Assembly (NCBI GenBank): GCA_002437585.1
Contig: DJQM01000052.1
Span: 22,663-28,742 of the forward strand
Length of the DNA stretch: 6,080 nt
Direction of reading: 5' to 3'
From: Clostridiales bacterium UBA6386
GTDB taxonomy: Bacteria; Bacillota; Clostridia; Oscillospirales; Oscillospiraceae
Shown: piece by piece, positions 1 to 5,329 of the stretch
Numbering within the stretch: the stretch's first letter is position 1
How the letters are laid out: every line of letters starts with the position of its first letter
The notes under the pieces: model-generated
Database searches by the model: none
Seen by the model: the letters and a program-made list of their open reading frames with translations, nothing else
Told to the model about the DNA's origin: nothing
Made by a program: the position numbers and the translations under genes

Positions 1-1061
1 CCCGTCACCTCCGCCAGACGCTTGAGCCGGTACTGCATGGTGTTCTTGTGGACATACAGCTGCTCGGCGGCCTTCTGCAGGCTTCCTTCGCAGGCGAAGA
101 ATACCTCCAGCAGGGAAACATACTCGGCAATCTCATCCTGGGAGCAGTTCTGGAAGACCCGCCGCAGGTATTCCAGCTTGTTTTCCCGGGACAGGTCGTC
201 CATCAGCAGCTCCGTGCGCAGAGATTCAAAACAGGATACGGCGCAATCGCTGTAGGCGGCGGTGTGCCAGGCGCGGTTGGCCTGCAGATAGGCTCCGTGG
301 ACATCCTCGGACTGGCTGTCCACGCCGAAGATCATGTCCACCCCCAGCTGATTCTTCACGCTGGCGCGGATATCCTCGCACAGCTTCACGAGTGCCTGGG
401 TCTCCTGCTTATGCAGCAGCAGAATCTGCCGGGCGGCGTTTCGCAGGACAATGCCGCCCTGAGCCCGGACGGGCACATCCACCAGGTGCTCCACCTGCTC
501 CAGGAGCATCTGACCCTCCAGCGTGCCGGTGTACTGCTCCCGGTTCCGGGCGGAGGCCACTACGCACCGCCGGGGAATCCGGATGTCGATGCCCATGGTA
601 AAGCCCCGCTCGGACAGAGCCTGGGGGTTGTTCAGCCCGGTACCCAGGATCCAGTCCTCCAGAAACCGGCTCTGAACACGCTGATCCAGCTGCCGTCCCT
701 CCAGGATCATCCGCTCCCGGATGAGAATTTCCGCCATTTTCTTGACGATCTGGCCGTACTTGATGACCTCGGCATATTCGCCGGTGATGCCGATGACCCC
801 CTGAACCTCCCCGTCCACCTCAATGGGCAGGTTGATGCCCCGGCGGACGTTGGGCAGCTCCTGCTCTAATTCCGGAGTGATATAGTACTCGCTCAGGTGG
901 TTCTGAATGACCCGGTAGGCACCGGTATGAAAATTGCCCACCCGGGCGTGGTCGTTGCTGGCAATGATCCGGCCGGTTTCGTCCATGAGGTTGATATTCT
1001 GTTTGACCAGCTTGCCGATTTCTTCCACAATCTGCTGGGCACTGCGCTTGGAGATTTTCAT
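1..1061 (-). CDS. CdaR/PucR-family sugar-diacid transcriptional regulator (3' end cut by the window edge)
   Basis: The reverse strand is open from an ATG at 1061 to the window edge, giving 353 complete codons without a stop. The N-terminal ~135 residues (MKISKRSAQQIVEEIGKLVKQ, then NLMDETGRIIASND, then GVIGITGEY) match the putative sugar-diacid recognition domain of CdaR proteins. The C-terminus carries the PucR-type helix-turn-helix: SLQKAAEQLYVHKNTMQYRLKRL. Family members are about 370-385 residues, so probably only 15-30 residues are missing. The start is chosen because GGAGG (1070-1074) sits 8 bases upstream and the domain begins there. Known members are cytoplasmic DNA-binding activators that respond to glycerate, glucarate or related sugar acids, and often control glycerate kinase or sugar-acid uptake. 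No such target gene is visible here, so the ligand and regulon are unknown. It has its own promoter (1112-1140). Confidence 0.93.
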   Translation of the reverse strand, partial: MKISKRSAQQIVEEIGKLVKQNINLMDETGRIIASNDHARVGNFHTGAYRVIQNHLSEYYITPELEQELPNVRRGINLPIEVDGEVQGVIGITGEYAEVIKYGQIVKKMAEILIRERMILEGRQLDQRVQSRFLEDWILGTGLNNPQALSERGFTMGIDIRIPRRCVVASARNREQYTGTLEGQMLLEQVEHLVDVPVRAQGGIVLRNAARQILLLHKQETQALVKLCEDIRASVKNQLGVDMIFGVDSQSEDVHGAYLQANRAWHTAAYSDCAVSCFESLRTELLMDDLSRENKLEYLRRVFQNCSQDEIAEYVSLLEVFFACEGSLQKAAEQLYVHKNTMQYRLKRLAEVT

Positions 1062-1111
1062 TTCTGGTTCCTCCGGGATAAGGGCTTTCTTTTTTCCTCT
1101 ATTGAGCCTAC

Positions 1112-1140
1112 ATTATAGTATACGAAGGAACAATTTTCAA
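1112..1140 (-). promoter_or_regulatory. Sigma-70/SigA promoter of the CdaR-type regulator
   Basis: Read on the minus strand, TTGAAA (1140-1135) is followed after exactly 17 bases by a perfect TATAAT (1117-1112). Transcription would start near 1105, giving a leader of about 44 bases before the ATG at 1061. This is the best consensus promoter in the window. It indicates that the regulator is transcribed independently of tspO upstream. Confidence 0.8.
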
Positions 1141-1185
1141 GAGCGGAGGTACCAAAATCAGTTCAAATATGCGGTACCTCCGTTC
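1141..1185. repeat. Inverted repeat across the tspO stop codon
   Basis: The arms at 1141-1153 (GAGCGGAGGTACC) and 1173-1185 (GGTACCTCCGTTC) pair at 12 of 13 positions, with a perfect 10-bp core and a 19-base loop. The tspO stop codon (1158-1160) lies in the loop. The left arm touches the -35 box of the regulator promoter. No T-run follows on either strand, so it is not a standard intrinsic terminator. It could be an mRNA 3'-end stabilising hairpin for tspO, or an operator for the adjacent promoter. Confidence 0.55.
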
Positions 1186-1631
1186 AGCCAGAGGGCAAAG
1201 CTCAGCCAGAGCAGATAAAGAACCTGAAGCCGAGCCGCCAGAATGTCTGTCCGGGAGAAGGCTCGGATCATGGCATAGACCAATCCCCACAGCACCAGCA
1301 GCCAGATAAGAGCCAGAAGGTAGGCCTGGGCGTTGAAGAAGATCAGGCTCCAGAAGAAATTCACTGCCAGCTGAATGACGAACAGGTTCAGCCCCCGGCT
1401 TCGGTCGGGAGATTTCTCGGACAAATAGACCCGGGCTGCCCCAATGCCCATGAGCGCGTACAGAATGCCCCAGACGATGGGAAAGACCAGCGGCGGCGGG
1501 GACAGGGGCGGCTTGACGGCGGAAAGGGTATATTCCCGCTGCCCCCTGCGGGACAGCCAGCCGGACAAGCCTCCCACCGCTTCCGCCAGAAGAATCCACA
1601 GAAGGTAAACTTTTCGGTTGCTTCGTTTCAT
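1158..1631 (-). CDS. tspO: TspO/MBR family membrane protein (tryptophan-rich sensory protein)
   Basis: This encodes a 157-residue integral membrane protein, the usual TspO length, with five predicted hydrophobic helices. The family signature is clear: a proline-rich segment at residues 41-47 (PPLSPPP) leads into VFPIVWGILYALMGIGAARVY (49-69), and NFFWSLIFF (91-99) marks the third helix. TspO/translocator proteins bind tetrapyrroles and cholesterol-like ligands and have been linked to porphyrin handling and stress. The role in anaerobic Firmicutes is unsettled. The reading frame extends upstream to 1706, but those extra 25 residues are unlike the family and overlap the neighbouring gene's terminator. 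The ATG at 1631, with a modest GGGTGATC site before it, is therefore preferred. No convincing promoter was found in 1632-1706. No obvious functional partner lies nearby. Confidence 0.93.
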   Translation of the reverse strand: MKRSNRKVYLLWILLAEAVGGLSGWLSRRGQREYTLSAVKPPLSPPPLVFPIVWGILYALMGIGAARVYLSEKSPDRSRGLNLFVIQLAVNFFWSLIFFNAQAYLLALIWLLVLWGLVYAMIRAFSRTDILAARLQVLYLLWLSFALWLNGGTAYLN

Positions 1632-1706
1632 AATGATCACCCGGTAGCAGGATATGCGAAAAACCGGAGGGCTATCCTTTACAGGGGAACACAAAAAAAG
1701 TATCAT

Positions 1707-1730
1707 AAAAGGGCGGCCGGTTGGCCGCCC
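1707..1730 (-). terminator. Intrinsic terminator of the DMT transporter gene
   Basis: On the minus strand a perfect 8-bp stem GGGCGGCC/GGCCGCCC (arms 1730-1723 and 1718-1711) with a 4-base loop is followed by TTTT (1710-1707). A further run of seven Ts lies at 1699-1693. The stem begins 7 bases after the transporter stop codon (1740-1738). It separates that gene from tspO. Confidence 0.88.
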
Positions 1731-1737
1731 AGGGGGA

Positions 1738-2616
1738 TCATTTGGATTCCTTGCTTTCCGACAGAAGATTTACCACCATGCCCACCGTCACAATGGCGCA
1801 GCCCACCACGGTGGGCAGGGACAGTCTGCCCCAGATGAGATCAAAGACCACGCCGGTGCCGGTCTGGAACAGAAAGCCTACCAGGGACATGGTCAGCACC
1901 GACAGCTTCGGGGATGCCAGGTTGCACAGGAAAATGCCGCAGCAGCCGAAAACGCCGCACAGATACGTCCACACCGGAACATTCGCGGCGGGGAAGGAAA
2001 TCTCCATGGGAAAACCCAGAGCGATGAAAGCCAGCAGGGCAACGGCCAGGCCGGTGACGTAGTTCATGTAGGTAGAAAAGCCGGTGCCGCAGCGCAGACC
2101 CAGCTGGCCGTTGAGCTGCCGGGAGACCACGGCGATCACCCCCCGCATCAGAGAAGCCGCCACGGCCAGGAAGGCGAAAACGGCCACATTTCCCCCGGAC
2201 AGCAGCGGAATGGTCAGAACGCCAGCCAGCACAATGGCGATGGCCGCCCATTTCATGGGGGTGATGGGTCGCTTCCGGGAGCCAAGCGCGCCCAGGCTGT
2301 CCAGCCCGGCGGCGAAGACGATTTCCCCCAGGAACATCAGGGCGTTGCTGTTGGTAATGCCCAGGGACACAATGCCATAGTTGGAAAAGACCACGTTGCC
2401 GAAGCCCAGAGTGCCGCCCAGGTACAGATACCAGGGGGCGCTGCCCTGCTTGCGGCCCCATTTGGTGAAAAACAGGGGGGTGAGGATCAGAAAGCCTCCC
2501 AGATGAACCACCACCGCGGAAAACCAGTTGCCGTAGGCCTGGGTGATCTGTGCGCAGAAGGCGGACTGAACGCCGATGAGAATGCCGTAGGCCGCGGCCA
2601 TCATTCCGTAAATCAT
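1738..2616 (-). CDS. DMT-superfamily transporter, tandem YdcZ/DUF606 type
   Basis: This is a 292-residue, very hydrophobic protein with about ten membrane helices in two homologous halves (roughly 1-140 and 150-286). Each half has the layout of single-domain YdcZ (DUF606) proteins. The first half shows the opening pattern GILIGVQSAFCAQITQ, the segment WYLYLGGTLGFGNVVFSNYG, and a later FAAGLDSLGALGSRKRPI. The second half ends in FQTGTGVVFDLIWGR and a last helix. YdcZ-type members of the drug/metabolite transporter superfamily sit in the cytoplasmic membrane, and their substrates are mostly unknown. The frame can be extended to a GTG at 2628, but GAGG (2623-2626) lies 6 bases before the ATG at 2616, so that ATG is the better start. 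The gene is monocistronic by layout: divergent from the sigma factor gene and closed by its own terminator. Confidence 0.9.
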   Translation of the reverse strand: MIYGMMAAAYGILIGVQSAFCAQITQAYGNWFSAVVVHLGGFLILTPLFFTKWGRKQGSAPWYLYLGGTLGFGNVVFSNYGIVSLGITNSNALMFLGEIVFAAGLDSLGALGSRKRPITPMKWAAIAIVLAGVLTIPLLSGGNVAVFAFLAVAASLMRGVIAVVSRQLNGQLGLRCGTGFSTYMNYVTGLAVALLAFIALGFPMEISFPAANVPVWTYLCGVFGCCGIFLCNLASPKLSVLTMSLVGFLFQTGTGVVFDLIWGRLSLPTVVGCAIVTVGMVVNLLSESKESK

Positions 2617-2658
2617 AAATAACCTCACAAAATTCAGGGATTCTATCTACCGGAGCAC

Positions 2659-2667
2659 ATTCTACCA
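2659..2667 (-). promoter_or_regulatory. Possible extended -10 promoter of the DMT transporter gene
   Basis: On the minus strand TGGTAGAAT (2667-2659) fits an extended -10 element (TGn followed by TAGAAT), about 43 bases before the start codon. No good -35 box lies at 16-18 bases upstream, only a T-rich stretch. A second TAGAAT at 2645-2640 is a weaker alternative because it lies too close to the ribosome site. Confidence 0.4.
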
Positions 2668-2713
2668 CACCCCGGAAAAAAAGAAAACAAAAATCTGCAA
2701 GGAATTGGGAAAA

Positions 2714-3325
2714 ATGTCGTGTTGTACAGTGAAAGGCTTTTCAAGTAAACGGATAGGAGATGATTGCACGAAGGATCAGGAGATTCTGGAGCTGTACCGC
2801 GCCCGGTCGGAGGCGGCGATTTCCGAAACCGAGGACAGGTACGGCCGCTATTGCCGCCGGATCGCGGTGAATATTCTGGGAAACCGGGAGGACGCCCAGG
2901 AATGCGTCAACGACACCTTTTTGACCGCCTGGAACAGCATCCCGCCCCAGAACCCGGCGGTGCTGGCCACCTTTCTGGGGAAAATCACCCGGAACGCCGC
3001 CATTGACCGGCTTCGCTCCCGGAGCCGGGAAAAACGGGGCGGGGGAGAGACGGCGCTGGCTCTGGAGGAGCTGGACGAGGTGATCGGGGATTCCCAAACC
3101 CCGGAGACAGAGGTTCTGCGCCGGGAGCTGACCCAGGCACTGAACCGGTTTTTAGCGGCTCTGCCAAAGCAGGAGCGGTACATATTCGTCCGGCGGTACT
3201 GGTACCTGGATTCCATTCGGACGCTTTCGGAACAAACGGGCTTTTCCGAAAGCAAAACGGCATCCATGCTCTACCGGCTGCGCAAAAATCTGAAGAAAAT
3301 GCTGACGGAGGAGGAATTGCTGTGA
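2714..3325 (+). CDS. ECF-type sigma-70 family RNA polymerase sigma factor
   Basis: This is a soluble protein of about 203 residues with the two ECF sigma domains. Region 2 (about residues 38-100) contains DRYGRYCRRIAVNILGN, DAQECVNDTFLTAW and FLGKITRNAAIDRLRSRSR; these bind core polymerase and the -10 element. Region 4 (about 150-200) contains LPKQERYIFVRRYWY and the helix-turn-helix GFSESKTASMLYRLRKNL, which reads the -35 element. It should direct polymerase to a small regulon. The target is unknown. The start is uncertain. ATG 2714 has AAGGA 10 bases upstream, and TTG 2705 and GTG 2729 are alternatives. Relatives typically begin near the TKDQEILELY segment (from 2768), so about 18 extra N-terminal residues are predicted with any standard start. 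The stop overlaps the next gene's GTG, implying co-translation with the putative anti-sigma protein. Confidence 0.9.
   Translation: MSCCTVKGFSSKRIGDDCTKDQEILELYRARSEAAISETEDRYGRYCRRIAVNILGNREDAQECVNDTFLTAWNSIPPQNPAVLATFLGKITRNAAIDRLRSRSREKRGGGETALALEELDEVIGDSQTPETEVLRRELTQALNRFLAALPKQERYIFVRRYWYLDSIRTLSEQTGFSESKTASMLYRLRKNLKKMLTEEELL
2755..2759 (+). promoter_or_regulatory. Strong Shine-Dalgarno sequence lacking a standard in-frame start
   Basis: AGGAG at 2755-2759 lies just where conserved sigma-factor homology begins, but the sigma frame downstream reads GAT GAT TGC ACG AAG. The only nearby standard starts, ATG 2760 and TTG 2764, are in the two other frames. ACG at 2768 is in frame at 8-base spacing. 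The site may be unused, or it may mark a rare non-AUG start. Confidence 0.35.
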
Positions 3326-4059
3326 AAAACGACTTTTTACTCAGCGCGTTCACGGACATCCGTGACGACTTTATTATGGAGGCGGAAAAAACGATGACAA
3401 AAACGAAGAAAAAGCTGCCCTGGAAGGCACTGCTCATTGCGGCTCTGATTCCCATTCTGACCGTTACGGCCTACGCGTCCGACTTCCTGAACGTCAAGTC
3501 CCTGCTGACCGGCACGCTGCATTTCAGCAGCTCCCAGTATTCCGACATGGCCAAGGCCGAGAAAAAGGCCGGCTTCGAGCTGAATGCGCCGGAGACCCTG
3601 GAGGACTATACCTTCCGGGAGGTACAGGTGCAGGATGTCAACGGCCTGGATGAGGAAGACCGGCAGGTACTCAAGTACCGGGAGGCTTCCATCTCTTATG
3701 AGAATCCGGACGGTAATCCGCTGTTTTACGGGGTGCATCCGATTCAGGCAGAGATACCTGCCTCTGACCGGGCGGCGGACCAGGTTCGGGAAGTGAACGG
3801 CGTGAAGCTGGAGTACCGGATGGACTGCTACTGGTTCCTGCCTGCCAGCTACGAGGAAACCGGTCTGACCCAGGAGATGAAGGATTGGGAGAAGCTCCCC
3901 GGTCATCATATTACCTATGGTTCCGATGAGCCGGAGCAGGAGAATATGGGCTTTCTGACCTGGGAGCGGGACGGCCTGCGCTACAGTCTGCTGGACATGG
4001 ACGGCGTGGAATCTCCGGATACCCTCTTCGCCATGGCATCCCAGCTGATGACAAAGTAA
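3322..4059 (+). CDS. Putative membrane anti-sigma factor/sensor with DUF4367-like C-terminus
   Basis: The gene encodes 245 residues from a GTG start overlapping the sigma stop (GTGA), with GGAGGA about 7 bases upstream. Residues 1-31 are a charged cytoplasmic segment (AFTDIRDDFIMEAEKT, then basic KTKKK). Residues 34-52 form the single membrane helix (WKALLIAALIPILTVTAYA), and the rest should lie outside the cell. The C-terminus (FLTWERDGLRYSLLDMDGV, then LFAMASQLM) resembles the DUF4367-type fold, in which W-x-x-x-G-x-x-Y is followed by a short terminal helix. No zinc-binding anti-sigma motif (HxxxCxxC) is present. Its position directly behind an ECF sigma gene and its topology suggest that the short N-terminus holds the sigma factor and the outer domain senses an envelope signal. 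This role is inferred, not demonstrated. Confidence 0.75.
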   Translation: MKNDFLLSAFTDIRDDFIMEAEKTMTKTKKKLPWKALLIAALIPILTVTAYASDFLNVKSLLTGTLHFSSSQYSDMAKAEKKAGFELNAPETLEDYTFREVQVQDVNGLDEEDRQVLKYREASISYENPDGNPLFYGVHPIQAEIPASDRAADQVREVNGVKLEYRMDCYWFLPASYEETGLTQEMKDWEKLPGHHITYGSDEPEQENMGFLTWERDGLRYSLLDMDGVESPDTLFAMASQLMTK

Positions 4060-4076
4060 ACCGGCTGCGTGTGCGG

Positions 4077-4105
4077 CGGGCGGCCACCTTGGCCGCCCGT
4101 TTTTT
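4077..4105 (+). terminator. Intrinsic terminator of the sigma/anti-sigma operon
   Basis: A perfect 9-bp stem CGGGCGGCC/GGCCGCCCG (arms 4077-4085 and 4091-4099) with a 5-base loop is followed by six Ts (4100-4105). It begins 18 bases after the TAA stop of the anti-sigma-like gene. Confidence 0.92.
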
Positions 4106-4175
4106 CGGGAAAGCGTCGAGCAACGCATGTCATTTTAGGCAAGTACAAAAATACAGCGTGCGGGTCTGTCCATAG

Positions 4176-4203
4176 GGGACGATGCCCTCATCGTCCCGTT
4201 TTT
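4176..4203 (+). terminator. Second terminator-like palindrome in the 4106-4313 gap
   Basis: A perfect 9-bp stem GGGACGATG/CATCGTCCC (4176-4184 and 4189-4197) with loop CCCT is followed by G and five Ts (4199-4203). It stands about 70 bases beyond the operon terminator with no gene in between. It is either a back-up terminator, the end of an unrecognised short transcript, or a copy of a dispersed palindromic element. Confidence 0.65.
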
Positions 4204-4235
4204 ACCATTTCTGTGAAGAAAAACAGTGGCCTTTT

Positions 4236-4268
4236 TAGGGGAATTTCCCTATAGAAAAAGAAATAGGG
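4236..4268. repeat. Overlapping palindromes at the TauE/SafE promoter
   Basis: TAGGGGAATTTCCCTA (4236-4251) is a 16-base palindrome with one mismatched pair, ending directly before the -35 box. CCCTAT (4247-4252) also pairs with ATAGGG (4263-4268), an arrangement that encloses the -35 box. The position suits a repressor or activator operator. The binding protein is unknown. Confidence 0.45.
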
Positions 4269-4280
4269 CTGTGCTACAAT
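4252..4280 (+). promoter_or_regulatory. Promoter of the TauE/SafE gene
   Basis: TAGAAA (4252-4257), a spacer of 17 bases and TACAAT (4275-4280) with the extended TGC before it form a plausible housekeeping promoter. The start of transcription would be near 4287, giving a leader of about 27 bases. Confidence 0.65.
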
Positions 4281-4313
4281 AAATGCCGAAATCTGGAAGA
4301 AGAAGGTATCCCT

Positions 4314-5090
4314 ATGACCCCCACTGTCTGGACATTTGTGATCGTGTGCCCTCTGGTATTTCTGGCGGGCTTTGTGGACTCCGTGGCGGGGGGCGGCGGC
4401 GTGATTTCCCTGCCTGCCTACCTGATCGCCGGGGTGCCCATCAAAATCGCCGCGGGTACCAACAAATTCGCCAACGGCTTCGGCACCGCCCTGGCCTCCT
4501 ATAAGTACATTGTCTCCGGCAATGTGGACTGGCTGTGCGCCATTCCGGCGGCAGTGGGGTCTCTGGCGGGTTCCTCCCTGGGTACATCCCTGGCGGTGTA
4601 TCTCAATGAAGAGGTTTTGGAGATGATCGTCCTGGCGGCACTGCCTGTTGTGGCGGTGGTGCTGTTCTTTGCCAGAGATTTTGGCAAGGTGGAAAAGCCC
4701 CCCAAGTCCCGGGGGAAGACGCTGGTTCTGTCTCTGCTCATTGGCCTTCTCATCGGCCTGTATGACGGGTTAGTAGGCCCCGGCACCGGCACATTCCTTG
4801 CCATCGGCTTTTCTCTTGTGCTGGGCTATACTCTGCTCAAGTCCTCGGGCTGCGCCAAAATCGCTAACCTGGCTTCCAACGTGGCCTCCATGGTGATTTT
4901 CTTCCTGGACGGCGACCTGCTCTTTTCCGTGGGCATTCCGGCCATGCTGTGCTCCATGGCGGGCAACTATGTGGGGGCGCGGTTCGCAATCAAAGGCGGC
5001 AGCGACAAGATCCGCAGCATCATGTTCCTGGTGCTGGGGCTGCTGTTCGTGAAGGTGGGGCTGAATCTGCTGGGCATCATCGACTTTTGA
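4314..5090 (+). CDS. TauE/SafE family sulfite/organosulfur anion exporter
   Basis: This is a 258-residue polytopic membrane protein of normal family length, with about eight helices in two inverted halves. The first half has the hallmark GFVDSVAGGGGVISLPAYL (about residues 18-36) and then AAGTNKFANGFGTALASYKY. The second half has the matching GLYDGLVGPGTGTFLAIGF and KIANLASNVASMVIFF. The family (formerly DUF81/UPF0721) moves sulfite, sulfoacetate or similar anions across the cytoplasmic membrane. The exact substrate cannot be read from sequence, and no sulfur genes adjoin it. The ATG at 4314 is supported by AGAAGG (4301-4306) with 7-base spacing. It appears to be a single-gene unit with its own promoter, since glutamate synthase downstream also has its own. 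No strong terminator is seen behind it. Confidence 0.93.
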   Translation: MTPTVWTFVIVCPLVFLAGFVDSVAGGGGVISLPAYLIAGVPIKIAAGTNKFANGFGTALASYKYIVSGNVDWLCAIPAAVGSLAGSSLGTSLAVYLNEEVLEMIVLAALPVVAVVLFFARDFGKVEKPPKSRGKTLVLSLLIGLLIGLYDGLVGPGTGTFLAIGFSLVLGYTLLKSSGCAKIANLASNVASMVIFFLDGDLLFSVGIPAMLCSMAGNYVGARFAIKGGSDKIRSIMFLVLGLLFVKVGLNLLGIIDF

Positions 5091-5172
5091 CGAAGAAAGC
5101 CGCCGGGAGACTTTGACCCTTTGTGCATTCCACCAGATAAAGACAAAAATCCCTTCCTGACGGAATTTTGGG

Positions 5173-5201
5173 TTGTAATTCCCGCTTATTTATGCTATCA
5201 T
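5173..5201 (+). promoter_or_regulatory. Extended -10 promoter of glutamate synthase
   Basis: TTGTAA (5173-5178), 17 bases, then TATCAT (5196-5201) preceded by TGC forms a good housekeeping promoter. Transcription should start near 5208-5209, exactly at the first base of the leader hairpin, leaving a leader of about 120 bases. Confidence 0.78.
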
Positions 5202-5208
5202 ACTTCCC

Positions 5209-5226
5209 GAGAACAAAGGCGTTCCC
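5209..5226 (+). promoter_or_regulatory. 5'-end hairpin with AAAGGC hexaloop, possible ANTAR antiterminator target
   Basis: GAGAAC (5209-5214) and GTTCCC (5221-5226) pair at five of six positions around the hexaloop AAAGGC (5215-5220). A at loop position 1 and G at position 4 are the conserved bases of ANTAR-protein RNA targets. Forming this hairpin uses the left arm of the terminator at 5215-5262, so the two structures exclude each other. Known ANTAR targets have two such hairpins. The next stem here (5230-5234 with 5242-5246, loop TTGTCAT) does not fit the loop rule. The assignment is therefore tentative. Confidence 0.45.
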
Positions 5227-5268
5227 AGGTGGGCTTGTCATGTCCATTTTGGGAATGTCTTTTTATTT
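5215..5268 (+). terminator. Leader terminator (attenuator) upstream of gltB
   Basis: Bases 5215-5227 (AAAGGCGTTCCCA) pair with 5250-5262 (TGGGAATGTCTTT) over 13 positions including two G-U pairs. The run TTTTTATTT (5260-5268) completes an intrinsic terminator, with a small inner hairpin in the loop. It lies within the transcribed leader, about 60 bases before the start codon, and so would stop transcription before gltB unless it is disrupted. Confidence 0.62.
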
Positions 5269-5302
5269 CGGGAAGGGAGCCATCCCTGGCAGCGGCGGCG
5301 AT

Positions 5303-5314
5303 TTTCCCGGGAAA
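5303..5314. repeat. Perfect 12-bp palindrome just before the gltB ribosome site
   Basis: TTTCCCGGGAAA (5303-5314) is perfectly self-complementary and ends 3 bases before the GAGG ribosome site (5318-5321). Its left part can instead pair with CGGGAA at 5269-5274. It may affect translation or bind a protein, or it may be incidental. Confidence 0.4.
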
Positions 5315-5329
5315 TGCGAGGAAATCAGA

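Noticed and set aside
48..869. Long plus-strand open frame (273 codons)
   Set aside because: It lies antisense to the CdaR-type regulator, whose minus-strand frame has clear domain motifs and a ribosome site. The plus-strand translation has no recognisable motif and is a GC-driven shadow.
1654..2622. Long plus-strand open frame (322 codons), rich in Gly, Gln and His
   Set aside because: It is the antisense image of the DMT transporter. The low-complexity composition comes from complementing hydrophobic codons, and it crosses a strong terminator and an intergenic region.
3337..4128. Minus-strand open frame (263 codons)
   Set aside because: It is antisense to the coupled anti-sigma-like gene, runs through the plus-strand terminator, and has no motif.
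4069..4254. Possible 61-codon gene between the two terminators
   Set aside because: It would begin inside the first terminator region, span both hairpins, and lacks a ribosome site. The composition is not protein-like.
5154..5169. Small hairpin TTCC/GGAA followed by TTTT, as a terminator of the TauE/SafE gene
   Set aside because: The stem is only 4 bp, A/T-containing and 60 bases past the stop codon, which is too weak to call.
5209..5329. Glutamine (glnA-type) riboswitch in the gltB leader
   Set aside because: The conserved core segments of that RNA are not found. The visible architecture is an attenuator instead.
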